Shown: one piece after another, positions 43,036 through 58,084 of the stretch
How positions within the stretch are numbered: the first letter of the stretch is position 1
Layout of the letters: every line of letters starts with the position of its first letter
NCBI GenBank assembly: GCA_047967505.1
Contig: CM106540.1
DNA length: 64,000 nucleotides
Source of the DNA: Dipteris shenzhenensis
Taxonomy: Eukaryota > Polypodiophyta > Polypodiopsida > Gleicheniales
Strand: one strand, 5' to 3'
Notes under the pieces: model-generated
Seen by the model: only the letters and a program-made list of their open reading frames with translations
Database searches by the model: none
What the model was told of the DNA's origin: nothing
Translations under genes and position numbers: made by a program

Positions 43036-43560
43036 AAACTAAGTACATCTTTCACCAATCCTTTCGTACCAGTGAAATTGTTCATAGGGACGATGCCTTT
43101 CTGTTGAACTGGATTCGGTGTATTATCTATTGCTATGTATATGACATTCTTCTATCCTTCTAATGGTTTCATCCATTTGAACCATTCTTGATGCTTTGTC
43201 ATATGAGATGATGCACCATTGTCGATGTACCAAGGATCTTGATTCAATTCTTGGTCAACTTGATAACTACATTCCCCTTTTGAATTGCAATCAATGTCAA
43301 GATACAATGTTTTAGTCTTCTGCATATCCTCACTTGCAAGAAACATATTCTCAGGTTCATTGGCATAATGACCGTGACTTGAATGTCCACCACGATGATT
43401 TCCTCTTCCCTGGAAATTCCCTTGATTGCTGCTGGATTGACCGCCTTGGTCATACTGCTTCTTGCGGCAATCTCTTTCATAGTGTCCAAACTTATGACAT
43501 TAGTTGCACTGAATGTTAGCATGTTGGTGGATACGTTTCCTCATCCTTGGAATCTTCCTC
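43036..43560 (-). pseudogene. gag: Copia-4 Gag end and protease
   Basis: Zinc knuckle CNxCHKFGHYERDC with a TAA in the second spacer (43467-43508), then PWYIDNGASSHMTKHQ (protease Asp kept; Ser replaced by Asn). It runs to VKDVL and then meets RNase H sequence, so about 3 kb of pol is missing. Confidence 0.82.
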
Positions 43561-46100
43561 AATTGGAATGATTTCCTCTATCACTATCTGAATCAACTAC
43601 AAAACACTGACTATGTCAAGTGAAATTTGAACTGTTAGTGAAGATAGAACTACACAATATAATCCAATCTGTTACAAGGCTTATGGAAAATGATGCCGGG
43701 GATATCCAAGAGGATTTACAAGGTTGGAAATGATGATCACAATGCCAAAAAAATAATCAAATAGGCTTTACAATGATGGCATGTGTGTGTGAAATCAAAT
43801 CATGTGCTATCTGCCCAGTGAGCAATTAGTCATTGTCTTTGAACACTCTAAAGTCTACTCACTGAATTGAGAAATGCTAGGTTTCAAGTAATGTAATGAT
43901 GTGAAACTGCATGTGGGTGAAGGGATCGACTCTGAGTAGGAAATATTTTGGAATTTTTTGGCATGGCTTTGATTGGCTGCTTTGGAGTTCTCTCCACTAT
44001 GGATGATCTAATCTACTCTGAACTAGATCTAGACCAAACTTCGAGTAATGAAATAGCAAATAATTCATTTTCTTTGTTCGTTTTAGGTGTTGGGTCAGAT
44101 GCGTCGATGTAGAGTCTAATGTGCATGAAAGAAGTGGATTTTATTGAGGCTCAAAAGTGTGTGATACATGCACCAAAATTTATGTGTGATGTGAAAGCAT
44201 GTAGAGCATGAAAAATTGAGCGTTTTTTCTTGTTGGAGCACCCTCAAATTCTTCCTGGATCAAGAGATACGGCTTGATCTACGTGGAAGGACAAAAAAGG
44301 TGCAAAATGATGATGTGGGTGATGTGGCCACTGTGTTCACATGGAAAAAGTGTGCCTAGCAAGGGGTGTGCCTGTGAAGCCCTGTGCTGAGGTGGTAGAG
44401 CACATGCAAGATGTAAAACTGTGCCTGTGTAGAGATTGTGCCTGTTGAGCACTGATGATGTGGCTGTTGTATGCACATGCAAGGTGTTGTGTGTGCCTTG
44501 CAAGAAGTAACTGTGCCTAGTTGGGGGCTGTGCCACATGGCACTAATGATGACATGGCATTTGACTACTGATTGGACTACTAAGGTGTTATTAGTGACAT
44601 GGCAATCCACATAGACATGATGACTGGGCACTGCTTACTTTGACTGGATGACATGGCTCTACTGAGTCGTGGCAGCAGCTGACATGTAGGAGATGATGTG
44701 GTAGATAGGATTTCCCACTGAGGCCCCCATTTATGGCACATATTTACAAACAAAAAAAGTGGTATATGTGACTACAAGGTAGGTTCAACATACCAATAGC
44801 ATCAACCCGAGCACTTGTAAACTTTCAACAAAAAAGTGTTTCCCACTAACGGGCCAAGGGGGCAAGGAACAATGGCACAAAGCTACTTGGAATGCATGAC
44901 TTGGAACATGTGATTCAAAAATGTATGTGCCCATTGATTCCTTCATCTCCCCCCCCCCCCTCTCTCTCTCTCTCTCTTCAAATTTTACCTATCATGCACC
45001 AAAACAAGCACTTAGAAATTACAAACACATCATGAAGTAGACCAAACACCCATTTCTTGTAGTCAATGACTTGTGCATAAGGAGAACATAACTAGTGAAG
45101 AATATACAAGTTATGGAATTAAAATCAATGATTAAATTGTGTTGAAGTTTTCTAGTTTTTCTCTTTAAACTCTCAATGTTGCTAATCAAGATGGTAGACT
45201 TTGATGTGCAATAGTACTAGCTCCATGTAAAATTTAGGCCAAACCAAAACTACCTTCACCTTTCGCCCTGACTTTGGAAATGGACATGTCCACATCGAAA
45301 GCCACTCCTCCTTGGGTATATTATTATATCCAGAAATCCTCTTAGGATTATGAACAATCAAGCTAAGCCCATAGTATTTTTGTTTATTTCCCCTTTTTTC
45401 TTGAGGAGGGTTAGTTGATGAGTGGGTAGGTCTAGTTTAGTTAGTGGTGGTTAGGTTGAGTAAAGAGGGTAGGACTAGGGGGCAGAACCATAGGCAATTG
45501 TTCTAGGGGATAGAAGCTTTTGTTGATATCATGGGCCAAGGCATGAAGGAGAGGAGGGGAAGTGGGAGAGAATGAGGGGGACCAAAACTGAAGAGCGGGG
45601 GGGAAGGGGGGCATTGCAAGGAGAACATAGTGAAAGGGGAATGGGGCTAGGGAGGAGATTGAGGGGGAGGGAGTAATTGACAGTGATGGCAACACAATGG
45701 TTAAGGGAGAGGGAAATTTAAGGAGAGAAGAAGGATGCTAAAAAACATGATATGCTTTAATACTAGGTCACATTTTGAGACTCATCCTACCCTTAGAAAG
45801 ACTTGTCTTTTGTCCTCCACTCGACCGATACTTTAACTAGACCATTGAGCTGTACACAAAAACAATCAAATTATGCCAGATCCAAACACTAGTATACAAA
45901 ATGAGTCCTTGATTACACAAGGCTATAAAGTGCTTCACTCAATTATGACCCAGTCAAAATGTGCAATAGCCCTCAAACTACTTGTGTTGCTCTAGTACTG
46001 CAACTTCTAGCATGCCACTCCAAAACCTTGGGCTTGGTCATTCCAGGCTGTTAACTCTCATTTGTCCAATAGAATCCATCAACTACTACTTTCATGAATA
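43561..46100. other. Unassigned stretch
   Basis: No domain seen. Contains a C-run followed by (CT)n at 44948-44979 and a G-rich segment at 45535-45690. Minus-strand ORFs near 44279-44631 and 45441-45695 look compositional. Confidence 0.45.
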
Positions 46101-46104
46101 TACT

Positions 46105-47515
46105 CAGGAACTAGACATGGGATCTTGTTGCCAAACCAGCTCATCTTGTGAGCTCATAGGAGGGACCAAATGGATCTCTAAGGTTAAAATTATGATTCAA
46201 GGAAATGTTGGTCAATTATAAGGCCCAACTGTCAGCCAAGGGCTTTGCACAAATAGAAGAGCTAAGATATGGTGAAATCTTCACTCCTATGGAAAAAATC
46301 AAGACGATTTGGACTGTGATGGCACTTGCTGCCCCAATTAGCATGGTCCATTTATTAGATGGATGTCAAGTCAGCCTTCTTAAATGGGGACCTCAAGGAG
46401 GAGGTTTATGCAGAGTAGCCACCAAAATTCTTTATATAGGGTGATAAGGTGTGCAATCTCGATAAGGGCTAAGACAGGAGCCATGCACACGATACAACTA
46501 GGTTAGTGAGTATTTGGTGCCTTAGATGCAAACCTGCACATCCATGTAGAGGGAATAAGAGGATGATCGAGATCACCAAAAAAAAATCAAAGGGGGGAAT
46601 AGCAACTAAAAATTGGATGCTGAAATGAGTGGCCTTGGCCTTCTCCACAATTTTATTGGCATTGAGATATGGCAAGAGCAAGGAAAGACATTCATTTTGC
46701 AAGGGAAATATTGCTTGAGGACCCTTGGAGAGGTTCCAAATGGAGTGTTTCTAGAAAATAATTACTTTGATGGTTCAGAGATAGGTTGACATCACACCGC
46801 CACTACACTTAACCTGTTATATTTGACCTAGTAGGATTCAACACATAGAATGTCACATAGTCGAAATACTTGACCCGATTTTGACAATTGGTTGAGGAAT
46901 CTGCTATATTTGGCCACTCAAATGGACATCTCCTTCGTAGTTGGCCTACTCTACCACTTTGCATCGACACATTAGAAAGCTAGATTACGAGTCTGTGAAG
47001 GATACCTCTAGATACAAAATCACATATCTAAGTGGAACAGACTTTCACACATATTGTGATTTAGGTTGGGTCAAAAATGTGGGTACACATGTAGATATTT
47101 CTTTGTGTTTGGTTTAGGTCCATCTCATGGCTTAGCAAGAAGTAGCCCACACAATTGCTTGTCCTCAATAGCAGCAACAGAGTAAAAGTCAGCATCATGG
47201 CATCCTATGAGTCATTGTGGCTAACTTGGATCCTGAAAGACATTAAGGTCTTTCAATAGAGTGAAGTGGTGGAAATCTACTGTGACACCTAGAGCTACAT
47301 CGTAATCATGAAGAATTCAGCATTCCATGCAAGGATGAAGCACATCAAGGTTCACTATTGATTCAAATGAGAGATGATCGAGGATGGGTTTATAAAATTT
47401 ATTTACTACCCAATAGAGGAAAATACTATGGATATCTTCACCAAGTCTCTATCAAAGGAAAATATGGATCACCTCATGCTATTGTCAGGCAAGGCCTATA
47501 TTAAGAACAATGAGA
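46105..47515 (+). pseudogene. pol: Copia-5: old RT and RNase H remnant
   Basis: Recognisable in several frames: TWDLV, TKWISKVK, YKAQLSAKGFAQIE, then GIEIWQEQGKTF, a decayed RNase H (FHTYCDLGWV) and FHARMKHIKVHY, EMIEDGFIK, ENTMDIFTKSLSKE. Many stops and shifts. A purine tract GAGAGGGGG and TGTTGG at 47521 follow directly, so it keeps the natural copia 3' end. Confidence 0.8.
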
Positions 47516-47520
47516 GGGGG

Positions 47521-47780
47521 TGTTGGATATCATTGCCCCACATGTGAGCCCCCATAATATGAGGAAGAAAAGGTGGCAAGTGATGAACAATATGGATATG
47601 TGCTTCACAATGAAGCCAAATATCAAATGCTAACTTGGATTGAGGGGCCGAAATGGGAACCCAAAGCAGGTTCTAGATATGAAACCTAGACTAGGTTTTA
47701 GTAGGTAATTTGGACTAGAATTCAAAAGGCAAGAGTCATCTTAGGTTGGGGAGCTGGATGACAAGTAACTCTACAAGACT
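47521..47780 (+). repeat. 3' LTR of Copia-5 (right end unknown)
   Basis: Starts TGTTGGATATC after the tract AATGAGAGGGGG. No partner LTR in the window, so the end is approximate. Confidence 0.6.
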
Positions 47781-47789
47781 CCTTGAATT

Positions 47790-47990
47790 GATTTCATGTG
47801 TGTTTGTGTGCGTGTGTGCATGTGTGCATGCATGCATGTGCATGTGTGTCTATGAGTGTTCATGCACATGTGCATGTGTGTGTGCATGCATGCTTTGCAT
47901 GCACATGTGTATGTGCGCATGCATGTGTATCTATATGTGTGTGTGGGTCTGCATGCATGCGTGTGCATCTGTGTGTGTGTGCACGTGTGT
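47790..47990. repeat. TG/TGCA alternating low-complexity tract
   Basis: About 200 bp of nearly alternating purine-pyrimidine, mainly TGTG and TGCATG. The Cys-rich ORFs in it are artefacts. Such sequence can adopt Z-DNA. Confidence 0.9.
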
Positions 47991-48429
47991 AGGCTAACAA
48001 CCCTGAGATGAGTCAGAACATTGCTTCAATGGTTGAACTAATAAGTTATAGAGCTAGATGTAATCTTAGTAAATTCAAGGACAAATTTTAGGCAACAAAA
48101 AAATCAAAAACTAATTCCAAGACTTAGGCAAGAAATGACAACACCGCAATCCATGATTGCGAGGATGAGAGGTAGCTCGATATGGAGTCATAGCCTTCTC
48201 CATCATAAATTTCCAATTTGGTTTATCCTTTGGTTAAAAAGACAATGGCTCATCGCGAGATCAATTGAGCCTAATCCATTAGACCATAGTTCATGATTGG
48301 CAGTTCTAGAGCCTCAGTACCCCCTCTGAGGGCTCTCTTATCCATTGCCTAAACCTCTCTATTCTCAAGGTTGCAATCCAAATCAGTATCATTTGATCTT
48401 GGATTTGAGTTTGCTTCTAGGACAAATCC

Positions 48430-49060
48430 CCTACTACACGAAGGTGTGACCTCAAGGACAGTCTTTTGGAAGATCACATCATGACTGATCAACACCTTCT
48501 GGATTTTTGAATCATATGACTGGCAAGCCCTGGACTCCTCTCCATAGCCAATGAAGATGTATTTTTGGCTGCATGGGGCAAGCTCGATCTAAGTGTCACT
48601 ATGAACATGGAGCCAAGCCTCATACCCAAACATCCAAATATGGTGGTAGATGACTTAGTCTAGCTTCTTCTTGGAATACTCCTCTAAATGTGCCTTCCCT
48701 TGATGATGTTTGTCTTGTAGTATGATTGAGGATACTTGCAATAGTGTCTTCCCTTGACCACCTTTGCTTTGTAGTATGATTGAGCCCCTCATAGGCTCAG
48801 TCCCGTCTTGACAGTGACTCAATCCTTTTCTTTGCCATTTTATTATATTGGAAAATCCTTGTCATTGGTACTTTGATGAGTGGTCCTAAATTGTTTGTAG
48901 TATGTACCAAACTTTGATGGCATGGACTCTCCACATTTTTCTCTCCAAAAAGTCCCGAGTTCATAGCCCCTCCTTCCATTTTTAGAATTGGTCAAAGGCC
49001 CAAGACCTCTTTGATAGTGTAGATCCATGTCATCTACGTGTAGTTGTCGATCAAGGTTAC
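48430..49060 (-). pseudogene. pol: Copia-6: old integrase remnant
   Basis: On the minus strand: MTWIYTIK near 49040, then the C-terminal block MFGYEAWLHVH, KYIFIGYGEESRA and KVLISHDVIFQ at about 48465-48650. The middle is lost. A repeat (CTTGTAGTATGATTGAG) lies near 48714 and 48768. Confidence 0.65.
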
Positions 49061-49369
49061 AGATTTGGCTAGAGAACGGCCATGATCCCACAAATGTTAA
49101 AGTGGACAAGCTAGAGTGGTTTCATGGTCCAATTTGCAACCCCACCACTAAGAATGGATCCTAGTGCTATTGCCCTCCATGCAAGACCAATAAACCTAGT
49201 GGTTGTTGGTGATTGGTGGAAGCCCTTCCACCATTCCATATCTATGTATCATATCCAAATTAGGTATACAGGGCATGGCTACATCTTGAAGTCATATAGC
49301 CTTGGGGCACCTTTCTTGTCCTAGATCAACATGACACGACTCTACAGAGGCCTTCTTCCTCTTCCCATT

Positions 49370-50262
49370 GGATGATAATTTCCTTAGTCCTTGGACTGAA
49401 ATAGGCCTTACATGAATGGTACAATAGATTGACAAAAGAAGCACTATAAAGGATAAAATAGGCCCCACATGAATGGTACAACAAATTGATGAGTATTACT
49501 TGGAGATCTTGAAGGGGTTCTAGTTGGATAATTGTAAACCCGAAGTCATTCCACTAGAGGTGGGCATTGAAGTTGAGCACGGAACAAACACCATAGCAAG
49601 AAGTCAAAAGATTTACCTAACAAAGGAAGCAACCAAGGTGGGTGATCATGTACATGGAGTAGCTGATCATAACGAGTGACCACTAGGGAAAAACCAAAGA
49701 GGTATAGAACGCTTGAAGACAAAGTTCAAAAGGACTAGCCTCGACTTCTTAACATCAAAATTCATCTTATATGAGAAGTATTACTTGGAGATCTTGAAGG
49801 GGTTCTAGTGGGATAATTGTTAACCCGAACTCATTCCACTAGAGGTTGGCATTCATGTTGAGCATGGAACAAACAAACACTAGAGGTTGGTATTCATGTT
49901 GAGCATGGAACAAACAAACACTATAGCAAGAAGTCAAAAGATTTACCCAAGAAAGGAAGCAACCAACAAGGTTGACTTATGTTTAAAAGAAAAAGCTGCC
50001 CAAGTTGAAAGCACATATGCTTTTATGATAACTATCATGCAAATGGAAGAGCCAACATATTTTGAAGATGGAGTCCAGTGGTAGAAAGCAGCGAATGACA
50101 AAATTGAGATTTGGTATAAAAACAACACTTGGAAATTGTGTAATCTCCAATAAAGAATGAAGGCAATTGAAAATAAATGGCCTTGCAAGGTTAAGTGCAA
50201 TCTAGATGGTGGCATTGAGAGACACAAAAGCAAGACTTTTTACAAAGGATTTTGCACAACAT
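49370..50262 (+). pseudogene. pol: Copia-7: scrambled RT remnant
   Basis: GLK..LHEWYN occurs twice near 49390-49490. EILKGF..NCKPEVIPLEVG occurs at about 49500 and again at about 49790, and LEVG-GIEVEHG-like parts are tripled. The RT N-terminal block (EEPTYFEDGVQW, NNTWKLCNL, DGGIERHKSK) follows at 50035-50240, after rather than before the C-part, so the order is rearranged. Confidence 0.7.
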
Positions 50263-51344
50263 TTTATGGACAAGTATTCGGTTGCACATAAAAAACAGGA
50301 GTATTTCGTTCACGCCATTTCATTGCTTTTGGATGCCATCTTGTTCTACCACCACAAATAGCACCAGATGCCCTCGTCTGCTGCCTTGCCTCTGTGCCCT
50401 CTGCTCCCCCTCTGCATAGGTCATATGTAAAGGACTACCTGTTGTTCTCGGTGGAACTCAAGTGGCACTCCGGTGCCGGAATTGACACCCAAGATCTGGG
50501 GTTTGGACACTTGCTCTAGTCAGTGCGTGTGCACTGGCCCTGAGTTTCTAATGCGTTGTCCGAAGTTTTCAGCTAAGGCTTAGTGCAAACGAGAAGAGAA
50601 ATGCGAGAAGCGCCATTGAAGTGAAGATTGGCATCTCCATTTTGGAGGTTGCCATTTGATGCACAGAGCGCTATTTGCGCTTACCCAATCAAATGATGCC
50701 ACCTACACGTACGCAGCACGCAGAGAGCTCCTGCAGCTTGTCAGAAGACTCCCCTCATCTCCCTGCAGTCCATCAGACGGTTCATATAATGCAGATCTTC
50801 GTTGTTCACGCGTATTAATCGAAACTCGGCTTCATTGACGCACCTATAGCCCTGTGCACACCGTGCACTGGCTCTAATAGATGAGGACTACCCCTATCTG
50901 CGATTTTGTTCCAGAGTGTTGAGATTCATACTTGAGTGTTGAGATTCATACTTCCTGAAGCTTCGAGGCCTGTTTCCAAAGTGCGAATTGACTCTAATTT
51001 AATTCATCTGATAATTGGTGAACGATGTGACGAACTTCTTCTACTCCTCGGATTCTTTCACTCCACGCTCCGGATCAGTCTGGGCTCTGCAGTCGGACTC
51101 CTCCAGAGGTCTCCAGCTCCACTGCAGCACGGCAGCCAAGTCCCATGTCAGTGTTCGCACGGCCTTTAGGCTCATTCAATGGTATTGGCAAGCTGACGCT
51201 GACGCACAGCGCACCTTTGTGCAGAAGGTTTGCTTTCTTCACGAGCATCCGATAGCAACCGATGAGGAGCTTTGATCTCGATTCTCGGCTACAGACAGTC
51301 CAGGCTCATCATCACTAGCCATCAGCCAACTGCGAGCGGTGACG
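50263..51344. other. CpG-richer stretch, host-like
   Basis: Contains more CpG and fewer A/T runs than the flanking repeats. A 19-bp tandem duplication (GAGTGTTGAGATTCATACTT) lies near 50914-50951. No clear exon. Confidence 0.4.
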
Positions 51345-51478
51345 ATGGTTGAGGAGGATGTCTACGGGGCAGCGCGGGCTGTGCTGTCGTTTGTTGAACG
51401 CCCAGTCCCAATCCGCCCACGTCTTTTCTTCTTTAAAAGACCCAAGAGTTATAAAGAGCTGCAGAAGCGGCCAGCCCC
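51345..51478 (+). CDS. Possible first exon of an unidentified host gene
   Basis: ATG 51345 opens 44 codons plus two bases (MVEEDVYGAARAVLSF, then RPRLFFFKRPKSYKEL), ending at CC followed by GTAAGT at 51479-51484, a perfect plant donor. The sequence is in a CpG-rich stretch. No family recognised, no second exon identified, and no promoter proven; acceptor candidates (TGCAG near 51740) do not give a convincing continuation. Confidence 0.35.
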
Positions 51479-53523
51479 GTAAGTCTCATACTTTGCTCCT
51501 TTCTTGCGGCTCCCGTGAGTCGCATTTGCTTCCAACAAGTTGATCAGATCGGCCACTGACTGTTGTTGGAGTTCAAGTCACTGCCCAGCCTTATAAGGCG
51601 TTCACTATCGGCTTTGAAGCTTGCACTTTTCGCACGGCATCGGTGACTACAGCAATGACAGCATATTGCGGCATCCCGAATTTCGATCCTGGAAAATCCT
51701 CAGGACTCTCAGGACTGATGAGGAATCAGGACGCAATTGCAGTCGCAAAACTATCTTGTTGATGCCAAATGAGTTTGTGTTCGTCATCCTCGGATTCGTC
51801 CAACAAGCAGCCCAAATGTTCGCCACCTGTCCCTCATCCCTTAGCACACTCCGACACACACCCTCATAGCACAGACTACCGTCGATGTTCCTCTTTGGTA
51901 CAACTTTTGCTCAAGCACTCTGCCAAGTCTGCGGGCCTGTGCACATGGGGACGAAAAAAGCTCCGCTGCCTCCTTGCAATGTTGTTCGTGCGGCAATCTT
52001 GCCCGTCCATGAGCCTTGGGCATGCTCGTGTGTAAACACCCTTAGTTTCAGCTACATAGACTACTCTCGTGAAACTGTGGCTTCTCGAATTTTCGAGCTT
52101 GCAAATTTCAGCATCGAGCACCATTTTTTGTCTAGCCAATTCCAACTTGCCATTTGGTCACAGCCCTCTAGTACAATCAGAGTTGATAAGTTACTCTGCC
52201 CTAGCCAATGAAAAATGGTGCACGTACAAACTCTACAGCTCACACATGACTCCATTGCAGGTTGTACAATCTCAGCAGCTCAAACAAAGCTCCGACTGAA
52301 TTATTAAATGCGAGACGAATTGGTTCACACAAAGCTTTTGCAAGTGGGGCTTCAGCATCGCACTAACTACACGTTTCTTGCCTTGTGTGCACAGACCCAA
52401 AAAGCCTAGCAATGCAATGCTCAAGCTAGCATTACATAACGACATCCCGACTCCCCACGAAGGCTAGCTTGATCTCACATTAGAATTGATTAGGCTTGGT
52501 AAGCATATTGCAGGCTATCTCTCCCAAGTGCATGCAAGATCAAATTGTTGGGCAAATTAGAACGCTTGGGCATAGTAATATTGGGTCGGCATACCCTCAA
52601 ACAAGGATGCAAATCTGGGAGAAAGGAGCCTCCAACATTGCAACCAGCATGCGAAATTTCAACCTAGCTACAAGTGACACAGGGAGAGCATTGCTGGTAG
52701 GCGCAGGGAACTACAGGCCTCATGACATTGTGATAGTTTTGTGGGAAATGGGAAATTTAGTTGCCAAGGTGGCATGTGGTCCTTCACCTTGTTTTCCCAT
52801 ATTTTTTCCAAAGAGCTTGAGGTTAATGAATTTGTGGGTTTAGAAAACTTTTTGCAGATTGAAAATAACATAAATCCACATTTTCACCAAGTATCATGAT
52901 ATCTAACATGGGAATTAGTTTTCCCCATGAAAACCCTTTTCCACCATGTCATTAAGGCTTAAGAGAGTGTTCATGGAGTAGCTCACATGAGGGCTACATC
53001 AGCCCTTTTTTTTAAATTGAAAGTTTAATTTTTTATTGAAAGACTACATGAGCCCATTTAGAGCATTCATGCATAATCGTCATTGCAAATTTGGTCCCCA
53101 ACAGATTCAGCTACTACCCAATCTATGCGGCCGCATTATGCTTTACTCTAACCTAGTGAGTTGCAGTAAGAGAATGTGATCTACCCTAATCTAATATGGT
53201 TGCCACCTGCTGCTATTGCTTGCAAGGTTGGCAATTTGTCCCCTTTAAAATACAAGCCTCATGTTTGGCAACTAAAGCAAACTTAGAAGCATTGAATGTG
53301 TCTACAAGTACCATCACATGACCTCCACAATTTAAAACAAGAGGCTTCTAAATCTGCCTTTCCCATGGCCTACTCTTTACATGCAAGTTCCTATTATAGC
53401 CATCCATGGCCACACAGATACACCACACCCTTGTAGATGTTGTAAGTAACAAAAGTTCAGTAATAAAGCTCACGCTGTTGCTTTATAGCCTAAACAAACC
53501 CTCTTGTTTGAAAACATTAAAGT
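51479..53523. other. Unassigned stretch after the candidate exon
   Basis: To about 52350 the base composition stays CpG-rich, and short ORFs on both strands (51621, 51885, 52069) lack motifs. After 52500 it becomes AT-rich and featureless. Confidence 0.4.
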
Positions 53524-54149
53524 ACCACTAACCTAGACTAGGGGACTACTTTAACTTAGAATCAAATGGTGGAAAAGTTAAGCTCTAGACTCGACTCGAT
53601 TGCAATAAGCCTTTATGCTTCCAATCAAGCATCTCTGGTGCATTTGAAATCCATTGCTTTTGGATCCTTTTCATAAGATACATGTGGAATTTTTAAAAGA
53701 TGTTCACAATTGCATGGTATTCATAAGACTTTAACAAAGGAAAAATGGTTATGTGGCTTAACTTAGATTTAATGATATGCGTTTATAGCTTCTATTTCCT
53801 TTTTTCTAATTTCCCATTTTGCTAGTTCTTACCATTGATCTAGACTAGGGGACTACTATAACTTAGAATCAAAATGGTGGAAAAGCTAAGCTCTAGACTG
53901 GACTTGATTGCAATAAGCCTTTATGCTTCTAATCAAGCGTCCTTGGTGCATCTGAAATTGATTGCTTTTGGGTACTTTCCATATGATACGTGTGGACTTT
54001 TTGAAAGATGTTCACAATTGCATGGTATTCATAACACTTTAAAAAAGGAAAAAGGGTTATGTGGCTCAACTTAGATTTAATAATATGCGTTTATAGCTTT
54101 TGTTAATATGAGTCCTTTTTTCTAAATTCCCATTTTGCTAGTTCTTGTT
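53524..54149 (+). repeat. 307-bp tandem duplication
   Basis: 53524-53830 and 53831-54149 share CTAGACTAGGGGACTACT and continue alike to TTTTGCTAGTTCTT with about 10 % differences and small indels. Not associated with a coding motif. Confidence 0.9.
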
Positions 54150-57129
<2,980 letters not shown>

Positions 57130-58022
57130 TACGATGGGAAACGCTCACGGAACTTGCAAATCCTAGAAAAACACAACAACACTCTTCAAAAATATGCACA
57201 AACTCTCAAAACTCACAAACGGAAGAGACAAAACAAGCTTGCTGGGTACAATCTCCCCCCATAGGTGTGGTGCTCTCCTTCCACCTCCTATGTATTTATG
57301 TATATTCCCCAAAAAGCTTTTGAGAAAAAATCATACCAAAAACCTCTGTGCTTTCCTCCATACCCGATTTTACAAAAAGCCCATCCACCTTCTAGAATAG
57401 CTGGCTTTTTCTAAAAATAGAGCTTTTTCTAAATTTAGTTTATACACTTAGCCAAGCCACTAATAATCCAAAATTCAAACATGTACATAGGCTTTTGTAA
57501 TATCAAAAATTAGGCATAAGCCTTATTCATCCCCGCATCACTGGAGTTGTGCCTATGTGCCCAAAATATAGCAGATCATGCTTGCCAAATGCCAGCGCCC
57601 GATCAATTACTCTTCCCTTGAGTTCACATGATCAATAGTAATGAAATATTTCAAACATAAGATAACCTTGGAATTAATCACCACAATCAATCAATCAACC
57701 TTTCAGTATTATAGCATTGTGAAATTAATAAATCATAGATGAATGGTGCACACATGCGACACATACCATCCTATGGTGCACCTGATGCTACACATGAATA
57801 AAATCGTACGGATGGCGCACACATGCTACACATACCATCATCACGTAAGTGGTGCGCACAATGCTACACACTCAAATAGCTGCCGCAGTCGTATATCTAG
57901 CCATGTAGGAGTACACATGCATCACTATGGAATAGTGAGCACACATGCATTAGCTGCGTGACAAAAATGATGGATCTCACTAAACTAAATATACTGAAGG
58001 ATTAAATTAATGGGATAATATA
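57130..58022 (-). repeat. 3' LTR of Gypsy-5
   Basis: 893 bp between TATATTATCCC and TTTCCCATCGTA on the minus strand; both terminal TG/CA appear mutated to TA. A purine tract (CAAGCAAGAGGGAGT) lies at about 58023-58038. Confidence 0.7.
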
Positions 58023-58084
58023 ACTCCCTCTTGCTTGAAATCGCAATTGCCCTCAATTGCATGACAAGAAAGTAGTCAATAAAT

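Larger units (their letters stand above)
42199..43560 (-). mobile_element. Copia-4: internally deleted copia element
   Basis: Minus strand: zinc knuckle (43467-43508), protease, then RNase H and a polypurine tract (TTGAGGGAAGG) before the LTR at 42422. Integrase and RT are missing. The 5' end beyond 43560 is not recognisable. Confidence 0.8.

Noticed and set aside
47746-47997. Cys/Met-rich ORFs on both strands
   Set aside because: They are translations of the TG/TGCA low-complexity tract.
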